The notes: generated by a model from the sequence alone, not told the origin. A DNA stretch of 64,000 bases from Bacteroides propionicigenes (GCF_018390535.1 NZ_JAHBBW010000004.1:1-64000), one strand, 5' to 3'. Numbered from the stretch's first letter, positions 1 to 9,667 are shown. Program-made: numbers and translations.

Positions 1-2
1 TC

Positions 3-1130
3 TTGCTGACCATTACCATGCTGGCACTGGCAGCGTGTTCGGAAAACGAGATTACCGAACAAAACCCCGAGGTGAACAAGCCAATCGGATTTGATACGTA
101 TGCAAGCGTGCAGACACGCGGAATAGAAGCGGACATAGAGCTCTTAAAAGGTGATGGAATCGGAGTTATGGCGTATCAGACGACCGGAGATTACAGCACA
201 ACCGGAGCTAAATCAGAATTCATGAATAAGGAGTCGGTAGATTGGAATAACACCACCAGCAAATGGGAATACGCCCCCGTAAAATTCTGGCCTGCAGGAA
301 CCAATGAGAAAGTTTCGTTCTTCGCCTATTCGCCTCCCTACGACATCACACCGACATCCGCTGACGCAAGCAACAACCCCAAAATAGCCTATACACTACG
401 AGACTACCAATATCAGATGATAGACATAGTAGTGTCCAACCCCGAAGATGCGACCAACAATACAATGAACATGACTTCGGCTTCGGGAACAGTAAAATTC
501 AAGTTCATGCACCCGCTGACCAGAGTGGATATGGTAGCCAAAACAGGCACGGACATCAGCAAAAACAGCGCTACAAAGGTATTCATCACAGGCGTATCGC
601 TGATACACACCAGCAAGCTGAACAAAAAAGGCACACTCGATATGAAAACCCTGACATGGGCAGACAATACAACGGACTACTTAGCTTCTCCGTATGCGCT
701 GACAGCATACGATAATCAAAATAACGAGTGCGGTATCTTGAACCTGACGGCAGCCAACTTCGCAGGCTACACCACCTCGTCCATAGATATCTCTGCAGGA
801 GGAACAACCGCTACATCATTATTCATTAAAAAAGCAAGCGGCCAAAACACAGACGAATTCCTGTTCCTCCTCCCAGTAAACAATGGAACAGGAACAGCCA
901 ATGCCGGTGACGTAAAAGTAAAAATAGCATACGACATCGTGAACAAGACAAGCGACACCACCCACGCCAAATCTTCAGTCGAAAAGACAGTGGACCTGCC
1001 CGCCGGTGTCTTTAAGAAAGGCTCAGCCCACAAATTCATATTCACCATCGGTCTGAATGCTATCACATTCGATGTAAACACAGACGCAAGCTGGGGAGCA
1101 GAAACTGACAACTCCATAACTGTCCAATAA
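3..1130 (+). CDS. Fimbrillin-family lipoprotein (5' end outside window)
   Basis: This is an outer-membrane-anchored lipoprotein of the Bacteroidales fimbrillin (FimA/Mfa-like) family, probably a fimbrial structural or accessory subunit. The frame is open to the left edge, so the true start lies before base 1. The visible protein begins with the end of a hydrophobic signal and a lipobox (LALAAC, Cys at visible residue 12). A typical fimbrillin N-terminal segment follows: PIGFDTY, a T-R-G near residue 39 and the VKFWPAG motif. Fimbrillins of this type are processed by an Arg-specific protease before polymerising; that is family knowledge, not seen here. Two related genes follow on the same strand, suggesting one fimbrial locus. 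Ligand and polymer role are unknown. Confidence 0.85.
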   Translation: MLTITMLALAACSENEITEQNPEVNKPIGFDTYASVQTRGIEADIELLKGDGIGVMAYQTTGDYSTTGAKSEFMNKESVDWNNTTSKWEYAPVKFWPAGTNEKVSFFAYSPPYDITPTSADASNNPKIAYTLRDYQYQMIDIVVSNPEDATNNTMNMTSASGTVKFKFMHPLTRVDMVAKTGTDISKNSATKVFITGVSLIHTSKLNKKGTLDMKTLTWADNTTDYLASPYALTAYDNQNNECGILNLTAANFAGYTTSSIDISAGGTTATSLFIKKASGQNTDEFLFLLPVNNGTGTANAGDVKVKIAYDIVNKTSDTTHAKSSVEKTVDLPAGVFKKGSAHKFIFTIGLNAITFDVNTDASWGAETDNSITVQ

Positions 1131-1214
1131 CCAATCCTGTCAGGGGTGAGACAACCAATCCTGTCAGAAGTGAAACACCCACCCCTGTCAGAAGTGAGAC
1201 ACCCGCCCCTGTCA
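1131..1214 (+). repeat. 24-bp tandem repeat, 3 copies plus a partial
   Basis: Directly after the fimbrillin stop codon, units start at 1131, 1155 and 1179, with a partial fourth from 1203. The shared core is CCTGTCAGAAGTGAGACA with substitutions between units. The last unit runs into a REP-like palindrome. The function is unknown. Confidence 0.8.
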
Positions 1215-1280
1215 TGCAGAGCGCAGCGAAGCATCTCTTCTCCTTACATACAAGAGAAGAGATGTTTCTGAGCGAAACCA
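1209..1280. repeat. REP-like imperfect palindrome (copy 1, degenerate)
   Basis: The left arm (1209-1242) carries GAGCGCAGCGAAGCATCTC. The right arm from about 1250 (GAGAAGAGATGTTTCT) pairs with the inner half only. It is the same family as the better copy at 43804-43886 and the half copy at 4872-4907. Confidence 0.6.
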
Positions 1281-1309
1281 ATGAAACGTCAATCAAAGCA
1301 TTGACACAC

Positions 1310-1341
1310 GCCCGAAGAAGGTTGAATGTCTTTCTTCGGGC
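1310..1341. other. 10-bp stem hairpin between fimbrillin genes
   Basis: GCCCGAAGAA (1310-1319) pairs perfectly with TTCTTCGGGC (1332-1341) around a 12-nt loop. There is no U-run after it on the + strand, so it may be a transcript-stabilising or attenuating hairpin instead of a full terminator. Confidence 0.5.
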
Positions 1342-1379
1342 ACACAAAAAACTCTTTCTAATAAAAAAAGCAAGCAATA

Positions 1380-3680
1380 ATGAGAAGAATAAAAGGTACA
1401 TACATCCTCATTCCACTATTCTGCACCCTACTGTGCATCGGTTGTGACAACGAAGACACAACCCTAATGCCAACACAGCCCATCGGCTTCTCAACATCAG
1501 TAGACGACAGCGCCACCCGTGCCGACAGCGATACCCATGCCGCCACCCGTGCCGAAGCCACCACCGCCAACCTCACGGAAATAGGCGTATTTGCATACAA
1601 TACAGGCACAAGCTACATGGCCTCCACAGGTTTTGCCCCCAATCTCCTATGCAACCAATCGGTGAAGAAAGTAAACGGAACATGGACGTACAGCCCCGTA
1701 AAATATTGGCCCGCCAACCCCAACGATAAAGTCTCATTCTTTGCATATGCACCACACAGCGCCTCTGTACCTTCCGGTGGTGACCAAATATCAGCAGTTC
1801 CCACCTCTGTCACCACAAATGGCAGCCCCGCCATTATATATACACCCGTAAAAGGCGAACTCGACATCCTATACTCTTTAGGCGAACTGAATTGCACCAA
1901 CAATCATGGCACCGTTCGGTTCACCATGAAGCACGCTACGACCAAAGTAATCTTTAAAGTGAAAGTGGAAGGCGGCGGGTCAAAGACGATAACCGGAGTC
2001 AGCACCGAGTGTGTCTATGCTACGGGAATCAAATTTAATGGTAGCGACACCGGAATCACTGTGAGAACTCTATCTAAAAATAGAACCACTTGCACCGCCA
2101 CCAACCTCAACATCACCGCAGGCAGCACAGCAACAACCGTCAAAGAATTCTTCCTGCCGCCCGACCACATGACAGACACCAAAGTATCACTCTCCTACCT
2201 CGACGGCAGTACTACCAAAACCATAGAAACCACCCTCCCCAATGCCAACGACTGGATATTGGGCAAAGCCATCGGCTACACCTTCACTATAAAGGACAAC
2301 CAAATCATCTCCATCACAGTAGATGCAGACATGGCATGGGATGCACAGGAAAAGCCCAAACCTACCCCTGTACCTAATCAGTACGACTATTATATATCCA
2401 CCGCCGAAGACCTCGCCATTTTCCGTGATCTGGTGAATAATGGCAAAGCCACAGATAAGAAAGCCATACAAATAGCCGACATCAACTTGCAAGACCTCAA
2501 AAACACCACCAACTATGCCGATGACGCTACCGACTGGACTCCGATAGGCAAAGACAGGGCTTTTACCGGAACCTACAACGGGAACGGTTACACCATAAGG
2601 AATTTGAAGATAACCGCCCACAATAGTCAGGGATACCCCACCGGTCTCTTCAGTAAAAGCAGTGGCACTCTGGTGGGCATACACCTGAGAAATGTAGATA
2701 TAGACCTAAAAAGGGACATTGAATCTGCAGGAGCATTAGTGGGACAAGCCCTCGGAGGAAACATAACAGCCTGTTCTGCCATCGGAGATATGTGGATAAT
2801 TTATTGCGATAAATATAATTACAATACACCTCCTTCAACAGGCGGATTAATAGGAAAAGCAAGCAATACCTACATATCTTTCTGTCGCTCTGATATTACA
2901 ATAGGAGAAGGCGGCATTCTCATCACCAGTAACAGTCCTACGTTTTACTCCTGTTATGTAGGAGGATTCATAGGAGATATATCCGGATGTAACATCGCAT
3001 CCTGCCGTTCTTCAGGTGACATAAGGTTGGAAACAATCAATGCAGCCAGCACTCATAATATCAGGATAGGAGGATTCGTTGCCAGCGATGACGGCAGTAG
3101 TTTCGACGAAATTCTCGGTTCTTATTCTACGGGAAGAATATATATCACTTTCACAGGGAGTTCCAGTACGGCGGACTCAAGAGAATTGTTTGCAGGCGGT
3201 TTTATAGGCTATGCCGGCTCTTCTACCTTTAAATGTGCATCATGCTATACCTATACGGAGATTAATCTCACACATCCTACTCTGAAGAACGGTATTAGGA
3301 TGAACAATTTCTATTTTAGCGGTTTTGCCGGCAATGCACTGTCTTGTACACTACAAAACTGTTACGGAGATAGCCGCACTATACCCAACTGGAATGACTG
3401 GGGAAATGTTTTTGTCTATAACATTTTCGCACCCAGTGGCGGTACTCGTGATAATTGCCATACTTACGGTTCAACGAGCAACGTAATGACGATTATGAAA
3501 ACCTATATTCAATCAACCAACACATTCAAGTTCATAAAGTATGATCCCTCTACCAATTCATATTTTATAGATGATACAGGCAAGCAGTGGCTATCCTCCA
3601 CATACTGGGCAGATGCTACGTCCGCTGACGACAATAAGTATCCCAGAATAAACTACAGTAAATTGAACATTACCCCCTAA
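1380..3680 (+). CDS. Fimbrillin-family lipoprotein with C-terminal GLUG repeats
   Basis: This is a 766-residue predicted surface lipoprotein. The N-terminus has a lipoprotein signal (LLCIGC, Cys about residue 22). Residues about 30-320 look like a fimbrillin domain (PIGFSTSVDD, SPVKYWPANP). From about residue 340 a different module begins with YYISTAEDLAIFRDLVNNG, followed by GLUG-type units such as TGGLIGKASN, VGGFIGDISG and AGGFIGYAGS to about residue 700. GLUG domains are predicted beta-helical repeats found in surface adhesins. The gene lies 249 bp after the previous fimbrillin and 18 bp before the next. A minor or tip adhesin role is an inference from the fused adhesin-like domain. Confidence 0.85.
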   Translation: MRRIKGTYILIPLFCTLLCIGCDNEDTTLMPTQPIGFSTSVDDSATRADSDTHAATRAEATTANLTEIGVFAYNTGTSYMASTGFAPNLLCNQSVKKVNGTWTYSPVKYWPANPNDKVSFFAYAPHSASVPSGGDQISAVPTSVTTNGSPAIIYTPVKGELDILYSLGELNCTNNHGTVRFTMKHATTKVIFKVKVEGGGSKTITGVSTECVYATGIKFNGSDTGITVRTLSKNRTTCTATNLNITAGSTATTVKEFFLPPDHMTDTKVSLSYLDGSTTKTIETTLPNANDWILGKAIGYTFTIKDNQIISITVDADMAWDAQEKPKPTPVPNQYDYYISTAEDLAIFRDLVNNGKATDKKAIQIADINLQDLKNTTNYADDATDWTPIGKDRAFTGTYNGNGYTIRNLKITAHNSQGYPTGLFSKSSGTLVGIHLRNVDIDLKRDIESAGALVGQALGGNITACSAIGDMWIIYCDKYNYNTPPSTGGLIGKASNTYISFCRSDITIGEGGILITSNSPTFYSCYVGGFIGDISGCNIASCRSSGDIRLETINAASTHNIRIGGFVASDDGSSFDEILGSYSTGRIYITFTGSSSTADSRELFAGGFIGYAGSSTFKCASCYTYTEINLTHPTLKNGIRMNNFYFSGFAGNALSCTLQNCYGDSRTIPNWNDWGNVFVYNIFAPSGGTRDNCHTYGSTSNVMTIMKTYIQSTNTFKFIKYDPSTNSYFIDDTGKQWLSSTYWADATSADDNKYPRINYSKLNITP

Positions 3681-3698
3681 CCTGAAAACAGCATAACA

Positions 3699-4526
3699 AT
3701 GAAAAAGTATCTCTTACACACCCTGTACAGTACGCTCAGCATATGCAGCCTGAGCCTATTAGTACTCTGTGCTGCCTGCACGGAACAAGACGGGCTGCCC
3801 TCTGCCGACCCGCAGCCACTTACCCTCGCCATAAGCGAGACCGTCCCCTTTGTGGAAGTAACAGGAAATTCCAACACCCGCATCGCAGATTCGGGCACAA
3901 CCTTGACATGGGAGAACGGCGACAAGATATATCTTGCCGCAACAATCACCCTAAACGGAACCACCACGTATGCCTACTCCACCGCCACATACACCATCAG
4001 CGGCAGTACCGGCACTTGGAGCGACCCCGACCCGGCACTCTCCGTCCCGTCAGGCGCCACCGTCAAGATAGAAGCCATCTATACCAACGGCACCCTGTCC
4101 GGCAATATCATGACCCTTACCGAAAAGAACATCGTAATGAAAGCAACCTCCACAAACATTACAATTACAGCTTCTACCGCCGCCATTCCGCTAAAATTCA
4201 AAAGCGAACTGGTGCGGTTGGATATAACCGGAATAAGCAACACCAACACCGCTTTGGCCAATATTGATATTCCCCAAAGCATAGACACACAGCCTGCCAA
4301 CGGCAGTTTCAGCATCACCCACGCCATTGTTGGATCTGCCAAGGAATTGACTACTAACGAAGTATATTATGTATTTCCCGGAAGCATAACTTTTATGGCC
4401 AAAAATCCCCCAAAGCTGGTACAGATCCTTTACTCCGACGTCGTCGCCAACCAGTCCTATCCCATCGATATGGGCCCCGACAGCGGTACCATACGTCCCG
4501 ACGGCGAGCCTTTTGTAAAGCCATAG
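3699..4526 (+). CDS. Fimbrillin-family lipoprotein
   Basis: This is a 275-residue lipoprotein. The signal peptide has a long hydrophobic core and the lipobox LCAAC, with Cys at about residue 28. The mature part is Thr/Ser-rich with the fimbrillin-like features NSNTRIADSG and LTWENGDKIYL near residues 50-75, as in Bacteroides fimbrillin-like A family proteins. It starts 18 bp after the GLUG protein, so the two are almost certainly cotranscribed, and a strong hairpin terminator follows at 4552. It may be an anchoring or minor fimbrial subunit; the exact role cannot be read from the sequence. Confidence 0.8.
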   Translation: MKKYLLHTLYSTLSICSLSLLVLCAACTEQDGLPSADPQPLTLAISETVPFVEVTGNSNTRIADSGTTLTWENGDKIYLAATITLNGTTTYAYSTATYTISGSTGTWSDPDPALSVPSGATVKIEAIYTNGTLSGNIMTLTEKNIVMKATSTNITITASTAAIPLKFKSELVRLDITGISNTNTALANIDIPQSIDTQPANGSFSITHAIVGSAKELTTNEVYYVFPGSITFMAKNPPKLVQILYSDVVANQSYPIDMGPDSGTIRPDGEPFVKP

Positions 4527-4551
4527 GATATTGAAAAACAGAATCATAAAA

Positions 4552-4579
4552 AAAGCCTCGTTTGAAAAAACGAGGCTTT
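4552..4579 (+). terminator. Rho-independent terminator of the fimbrillin cluster
   Basis: AAAGCCTCGTTT (4552-4563) pairs perfectly with AAACGAGGCTTT (4568-4579) around a 4-nt loop, with A/T-rich flanks on both sides. It lies 25 bp after the third fimbrillin stop. The A-run on the left means it may also act on the - strand for the tiny ORF at 4601-4690. Confidence 0.85.
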
Positions 4580-4600
4580 ATATTTATAAAGAAGCAAATT

Positions 4601-4690
4601 CTATAAAGAGCCGAACCATCTCTTACCTTTAGGGGTGGCGATGTACAGCAAGAATCCGCCGCATCCCACAGCTACACCTATCAATTTCAT
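4601..4690 (-). CDS. Possible 29-residue membrane microprotein
   Basis: An ATG-initiated frame encodes 29 residues beginning MKLIGVAVGCGGFLLYIA and ending in a basic tail (TPKGKRWFGSL). This is one plausible transmembrane helix followed by positive charges. Its 3' end is followed at once by the bidirectional hairpin at 4552-4579. I do not recognise a family. Its length alone would not support a gene; the helix-plus-basic-tail composition and the downstream terminator are the only support. Confidence 0.35.
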   Translation of the reverse strand: MKLIGVAVGCGGFLLYIATPKGKRWFGSL

Positions 4691-4871
4691 ATGCAAAGAA
4701 AGCAATCTTACTTTAATTTTGCATCATCATTCCATGACTAAAATAAAGACTCCTTTACTTCATAGATTCTAACTTTTATGCTATCTTTGGACACCCAATG
4801 CGTTCATTATTCGGTAAGCCGTTTTTATCTTCCCTTTAGATATAAGAGTGTTGAATTTTAATTTATGCCAA

Positions 4872-4907
4872 GAGAGTAGATTCTTCGCTACGCTCTGGAT
4901 GACAGAT
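4872..4907. repeat. Half copy of the REP-like element
   Basis: By eye, 33 of 36 bases match the right arm of the full palindrome at 43851-43886 (shared core ATTCTTCGCT, ending GATGACAGAT here). No matching left arm is present. The rest of the 4527-5022 spacer holds the terminator, the microORF and a stray -7-like box TATCTTTG at 4782-4789, which is followed only by a 13-codon frame. Confidence 0.7.
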
Positions 4908-5022
4908 GATATAAGCTAACTATACCTATTCACTTATTTAATTCAGTAGTTATATTTTGCCGTCTCGCAAAAAATAACGAATTTTGCTCGTTCAAAACAA
5001 CGGTCATAAAAACTAAAGATAA

Positions 5023-6099
5023 ATGAAGAAAGCTCTAATCTCCGGAATCACCGGACAGGACGGTTCGTTCCTTGCAGAATTCCTATTACAAAAAGGATAT
5101 GAAGTGCACGGCATCATGCGCCGTTCCTCATCTTTCAACACCGGACGCATCGAACATCTGTACTTCGACGAATGGGTGCGCGACATGAAACAGAAACGTA
5201 CCATCAACCTGCACTACGGAGACATGACGGACAGCAGCTCGCTCATCCGCATCATCCAACAAGTGCAACCGGACGAAATATATAACCTTGCCGCACAAAG
5301 CCACGTAAAAGTGTCCTTTGACGTGCCCGAATATACAGCCGAAACAGACGCCGTGGGCACACTGCGTATGCTTGAAGCCGTACGCATCCTCGGACTGGAA
5401 AAAAAGACGAAGATATATCAGGCATCTACCTCCGAACTGTTCGGCAAAGTGCAGGAAGTGCCCCAAAAAGAAACTACTCCCTTCTACCCGCGCAGCCCCT
5501 ACGGCGTAGCCAAGCAATATGGTTTCTGGATTACGAAGAACTACCGCGAAAGCTACGGTATGTTTGCCGTAAACGGCATTCTCTTCAACCACGAAAGCGA
5601 ACGGCGCGGAGAAACTTTCGTGACCCGGAAAATCACACTGGCCGCCGCACGCATAGCACAAGGTTTTCAGGACAAGCTCTATCTGGGAAACCTCGACGCA
5701 CGCCGTGACTGGGGATATGCCCGCGACTATGTAGAATGTATGTGGCTCATCCTGCAACATGACACCCCGGAGGACTTCGTGATTGCCACCGGAGAGATGC
5801 ACACCGTACGAGAATTCGCCACACTCGCCTTCAAGGAAGTAGGCATACAACTGCGTTGGGAGGGTACCGGCATTGACGAAAAAGGTATCGACACCCGCAC
5901 CGGAAAGGTACTGGTGGAGGTAGACCCCAAATACTTCCGCCCCTCCGAAGTGGAGCAACTACTGGGCGACCCCACCAAAGCCAAAACATTGTTGGGCTGG
6001 AATCCCCGACAGACCGGCTTTGAAGAGTTGGTGCGCATCATGGCGGAGCATGACATGAAGTTCGTACACAAACTGCATCTAAGAAGCAAAGAGATTTGA
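5023..6099 (+). CDS. gmd: GDP-mannose 4,6-dehydratase
   Basis: It converts GDP-D-mannose to GDP-4-keto-6-deoxymannose, the first step of GDP-L-fucose synthesis, in the cytoplasm. It is an extended short-chain dehydrogenase of 358 residues with the NADP-binding loop GITGQDG (8-14), catalytic Thr/Ser in STSELFG (135-141) and the Tyr-Lys pair in SPYGVAKQ (Y160, K164). The length is normal for the family. The start is the ATG directly before [10 protein letters not shown]. The next enzyme of the pathway follows 38 bp downstream. The product feeds fucosylated capsule or glycoprotein synthesis; which one is not shown here. Confidence 0.96.
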   Translation: MKKALISGITGQDGSFLAEFLLQKGYEVHGIMRRSSSFNTGRIEHLYFDEWVRDMKQKRTINLHYGDMTDSSSLIRIIQQVQPDEIYNLAAQSHVKVSFDVPEYTAETDAVGTLRMLEAVRILGLEKKTKIYQASTSELFGKVQEVPQKETTPFYPRSPYGVAKQYGFWITKNYRESYGMFAVNGILFNHESERRGETFVTRKITLAAARIAQGFQDKLYLGNLDARRDWGYARDYVECMWLILQHDTPEDFVIATGEMHTVREFATLAFKEVGIQLRWEGTGIDEKGIDTRTGKVLVEVDPKYFRPSEVEQLLGDPTKAKTLLGWNPRQTGFEELVRIMAEHDMKFVHKLHLRSKEI

Positions 6100-6137
6100 A
6101 TAAATAAACGAAGAACAAACCATTCGCAGTCATCACA

Positions 6138-7220
6138 ATGATAAACAAGAACGCAAAAATATACATCGCAGGCCACCGCGGATTGGTAGGCTCTGCCATC
6201 TGGAAAAACCTGCAAGAGAAAGGATATACCAACCTCATAGGCAAAACCCATAATGAACTCGACCTCTTGGACGGAGTAGCCGTCCGCCGTTTCTTCGATG
6301 AAGAACAACCGGAATATGTGTTCCTCGCCGCTGCCTTCGTAGGAGGCATCATGGCAAACAGCATCTACCGCGCCGACTTCATCTACAAGAATCTGCAAAT
6401 ACAGCAAAACGTCATCGGCGAGAGCTTCCGCCACAACGTGAAGAAACTGCTCTTCTTGGGCAGCACCTGCATCTACCCGCGTGATGCCGAACAACCGATG
6501 AAAGAAGATGTACTCCTCACCTCTCCGTTGGAATACACCAACGAACCGTATGCCATCGCCAAGATTGCCGGACTGAAAATGTGTGAGAGCTTCAACCTGC
6601 AATATGGTACGAACTACATCGCCGTTATGCCCACCAACCTCTACGGTCCCAACGACAACTTCGATTTGGAACGCAGCCACGTGCTCCCCGCCATGATTCG
6701 AAAGATACACCTCGCCCACTGCCTGCAACAGGGCGACTGGGACGCCGTACGCCGCGACATGGACCAACGTCCCGTGGAAGGCGTCAACGGCAGCAACAGC
6801 AACGAAGAGATACTGGGCATACTCGCCAAATACGGCATCAATGAAGAAGAAGTGAAACTCTGGGGCACGGGAACACCGCTGCGCGAATTCCTCTGGAGTG
6901 AAGAAATGGCGGATGCCAGCGTGTTCGTCATGGAGCACGTAGACTTTAAAGATACCTACAAATGCGGCGACAAGGACATCCGCAACTGCCACATCAACAT
7001 TGGCACGGGCAAGGAAATCACCATCCGCCGACTTGCCGAACTGATTGTGGACACAGTGGGCTACCGCGGAAAACTGACTTTCGACAGTAGCAAACCCGAC
7101 GGAACCATGCGCAAACTCACCGACCCCGGCAAGCTGCACGCACTGGGCTGGCAGCATAAGATTGACATTGAGGAAGGTGTGGAACGGATGTACCGCTGGT
7201 ACTTGGGCAACGACAAGTAA
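6138..7220 (+). CDS. fcl: GDP-L-fucose synthase
   Basis: This is the bifunctional 3,5-epimerase/4-reductase that turns the Gmd product into GDP-L-fucose. The 360-residue protein has the nucleotide-binding loop GHRGLVGSA (12-20), catalytic Ser in LGSTCIY (S109) and the Tyr/Lys pair in EPYAIAK (Y138, K142). It is about 40 residues longer than the E. coli enzyme because of an insertion around residues 200-235 (QRPVEGVNGSNSNEEILG). It is paired with gmd upstream, and a TonB-dependent receptor starts 5 bp after its stop. Confidence 0.95.
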   Translation: MINKNAKIYIAGHRGLVGSAIWKNLQEKGYTNLIGKTHNELDLLDGVAVRRFFDEEQPEYVFLAAAFVGGIMANSIYRADFIYKNLQIQQNVIGESFRHNVKKLLFLGSTCIYPRDAEQPMKEDVLLTSPLEYTNEPYAIAKIAGLKMCESFNLQYGTNYIAVMPTNLYGPNDNFDLERSHVLPAMIRKIHLAHCLQQGDWDAVRRDMDQRPVEGVNGSNSNEEILGILAKYGINEEEVKLWGTGTPLREFLWSEEMADASVFVMEHVDFKDTYKCGDKDIRNCHINIGTGKEITIRRLAELIVDTVGYRGKLTFDSSKPDGTMRKLTDPGKLHALGWQHKIDIEEGVERMYRWYLGNDK

Positions 7221-7225
7221 ACGAT

Positions 7226-9634
7226 ATGGGAATAGCACTCCGCCACATCGGTAGCGTAGTATGGCTGATACTTCTCTTGTATATCGCCCCGGTAGTGGTT
7301 ACAGCCGCTACCGTAACCTACCCTGTGCGGGGAAAAGTCATTGACAGGAACTCCCGGAAACCCGTTGCCTACGCCAATGTGATGGTAGCGGGCATTCCCG
7401 GCAAGGGGGCTTCCACCGACTCACTCGGCATATTCCGCATCGAACAAGTTCCTCCGGGAATATACCGCTTTGAAGCCACGTGCATAGGCTATGTCACCTC
7501 ATCTACCCCGGAATATATAGTCTCCGCCTCCACCCCGTTCATCGAGATAGAGATGGAAGAAGACGCCAACCTGCTGGCAGCGGTAGTCGTAACGCCTTCC
7601 CCCTTCCGGCGAAGCATAGAAAGCCCCGTAAGTATGCGCGTCATCGGCCTGCAGGAAATTGAGAAAAGCCCCGGAGCCAACCGGGACGTTTCCCGCATTG
7701 TACGCGCCTATCCGGGAGTGTCATTCTCACCCGTCGGCTATCGCAACGACCTGATTGTACGGGGCGGCGCACCCTCCGAGAACCGTTTCTACATGGACGG
7801 CATCGAGATTCCCAACATCAACCATTTCGCCACGCAAGGAGCATCGGGAGGTCCGGTGAGTATCGTCAATGCCGACCTCGTACGGGAGATTACATTCTAT
7901 ACAGGTGCATTCCCCACGAACCGCTCCGGAGCGTTGAGCTCGGTTCTCGACTTCCGCCTGCGTGACGGCAACCCCGACAAACAGACTTTCAAAGCAACCC
8001 TCGGAGCATCCGAAGTATCCCTGAGCGGAAGCGGGCATTTCAATGACCGCACCACTTATCTCTTCTCCGTACGGCAATCGTACCTGCAACTGCTATTCAA
8101 AGTCTTGGGACTGCCTTTCCTGCCCAACTTCATAGACGGACAGTTCAAAATCAAAACCAAACTGACTGAACATGACGAACTGACCGTACTCGCCCTGACA
8201 GGCATCGACAAAATGAAACTGAATACGGATGAAAAAGGAGAAGATGCCGAATACCTGCTAAGCTACCTGCCCGCCATCCATCAGGAAACATTCACCGTAG
8301 GAGCCGCGTACAGGCACTACGCCGGAAAACATGTACAGTCCGTAACCCTCAGCCATAACTATCTGAACAACCGTAACCTGAAATACCGCAACAACGACGA
8401 TTCCTCCGAGGACAACCTCACTCTGCGCCTCCGTTCGGTAGAACAGAAAACCACCGCCCTGTTCGAGAACCAAACCCGCCTCGGACAATGGACTCTGAAA
8501 GAGGGTGCGGAACTCACTAACTCCATCTATACCAACAACTCCCGGCAACTACTGTACAAGGGTAACTCCGGCAACCCGTTCTCACTATACGAAACCTCGC
8601 TCAACATCATCGGTTGGGGAGCTTTCTTCTCGTCCGGCTACTCCACCCGCGACAATCGTTTTACCCTCTCCACCGGCATCCGCATGGACGGCAACAACTA
8701 CAACCGCAGCATGAAACAATTGTGGAAACAACTGTCTCCCCGTCTCTCCGCCTCCTACAAACTGTCGGAGCAATGGATTCTGAACGGCAGCGCCGGACTT
8801 TATCACCAGTTGCCGCCCTACACGGCACTGGGCTACAAGAATAACGAAGGGGTTTACCTCAACAAAGCACTGAAATATATGCAGGTAACAGAGGGCAGCA
8901 TCGGAATAGACTGGCATCTGCACGACCGTATTATGGTTTCAGCCGAAGGCTTCTTCAAGCGTTACAACCGTATCCCCCTCTCCCTGCAAGACAATATCCC
9001 GCTTGCCTGCAAAGGCAATGACTACGGAGTGGTGGGTAATGAATTGCTTGCTTCTACCGCCGATGGCATGGCATATGGACTGGAAACCATGTTCAGGTGG
9101 CAGGTATCCGGCAGATTCAATTTGGTATCTTCCTTCACCCTCTATAAAAGCGAGTACCGCAACCATTCCGGAGATAAGTACATTCCGTCCGCATGGGACA
9201 ACCGTTTCATCCTCAATATGAGCGGCACGTACAACCTGCCCAAACGTTGGAGCATAGGCGGCAAACTGAGCTACATAGGCGGTGCGCCCTACACCCCCTA
9301 CGATGAAGAGAAATCATCGCTCGTGGAAGCATGGAACGCCAAAGGACAACCTTACTACGACTACTCACTCTACAATACCGGGCGACTGCCCGATTTCGCC
9401 CAACTGGACATACGTGCAGACAAATCGTTCTACCTCCGCCGTTGCATGGTGGGAATCTATCTGGATTTGCAAAATGTGACCGGAAGCAAACTGAAGCAAC
9501 CAGATGTCATAATGAGCACAGGAGTCATTGAAAATCCCTCCGCACCCGCATCCGAACAACGCTATAAGATGAAATACCTCAAACAGGAAAGCGGAACCCT
9601 GCTGCCCACTCTGGGTATCACCGTAGAGTTTTAG
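7226..9634 (+). CDS. TonB-dependent outer-membrane receptor with carboxypeptidase-like regulatory domain
   Basis: This is an outer-membrane active-transport barrel driven by TonB. The 802-residue protein has an N-terminal signal segment (about 1-28), a CarboxypepD_reg-like beta-sandwich (about 32-115: PVRGKVIDRNSRKPVAYANV), a plug domain (about 130-245: RGGAPSENRFYMDGIEIP) and a C-terminal barrel ending in the aromatic residue of ITVEF. No SusD-like partner is adjacent, so it is not a SusC/SusD polysaccharide pair. It begins 5 bp after the fcl stop and is probably cotranscribed with gmd-fcl. The substrate is unknown. Confidence 0.9.
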   Translation: MGIALRHIGSVVWLILLLYIAPVVVTAATVTYPVRGKVIDRNSRKPVAYANVMVAGIPGKGASTDSLGIFRIEQVPPGIYRFEATCIGYVTSSTPEYIVSASTPFIEIEMEEDANLLAAVVVTPSPFRRSIESPVSMRVIGLQEIEKSPGANRDVSRIVRAYPGVSFSPVGYRNDLIVRGGAPSENRFYMDGIEIPNINHFATQGASGGPVSIVNADLVREITFYTGAFPTNRSGALSSVLDFRLRDGNPDKQTFKATLGASEVSLSGSGHFNDRTTYLFSVRQSYLQLLFKVLGLPFLPNFIDGQFKIKTKLTEHDELTVLALTGIDKMKLNTDEKGEDAEYLLSYLPAIHQETFTVGAAYRHYAGKHVQSVTLSHNYLNNRNLKYRNNDDSSEDNLTLRLRSVEQKTTALFENQTRLGQWTLKEGAELTNSIYTNNSRQLLYKGNSGNPFSLYETSLNIIGWGAFFSSGYSTRDNRFTLSTGIRMDGNNYNRSMKQLWKQLSPRLSASYKLSEQWILNGSAGLYHQLPPYTALGYKNNEGVYLNKALKYMQVTEGSIGIDWHLHDRIMVSAEGFFKRYNRIPLSLQDNIPLACKGNDYGVVGNELLASTADGMAYGLETMFRWQVSGRFNLVSSFTLYKSEYRNHSGDKYIPSAWDNRFILNMSGTYNLPKRWSIGGKLSYIGGAPYTPYDEEKSSLVEAWNAKGQPYYDYSLYNTGRLPDFAQLDIRADKSFYLRRCMVGIYLDLQNVTGSKLKQPDVIMSTGVIENPSAPASEQRYKMKYLKQESGTLLPTLGITVEF

Positions 9635-9667
9635 AAAGTCCGCCGAGGTACTATTTTCCCCTAAAAG

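Noticed and set aside
5727..7238. 503-codon open frame on the - strand
   Set aside because: It spans antisense of both gmd and fcl; the His/Val/Phe-rich composition is typical of a reverse-frame shadow.
7226..9634. SusC of a polysaccharide utilisation locus
   Set aside because: No SusD-like lipoprotein or glycosidase follows, and at about 800 residues it is shorter than typical SusC proteins.
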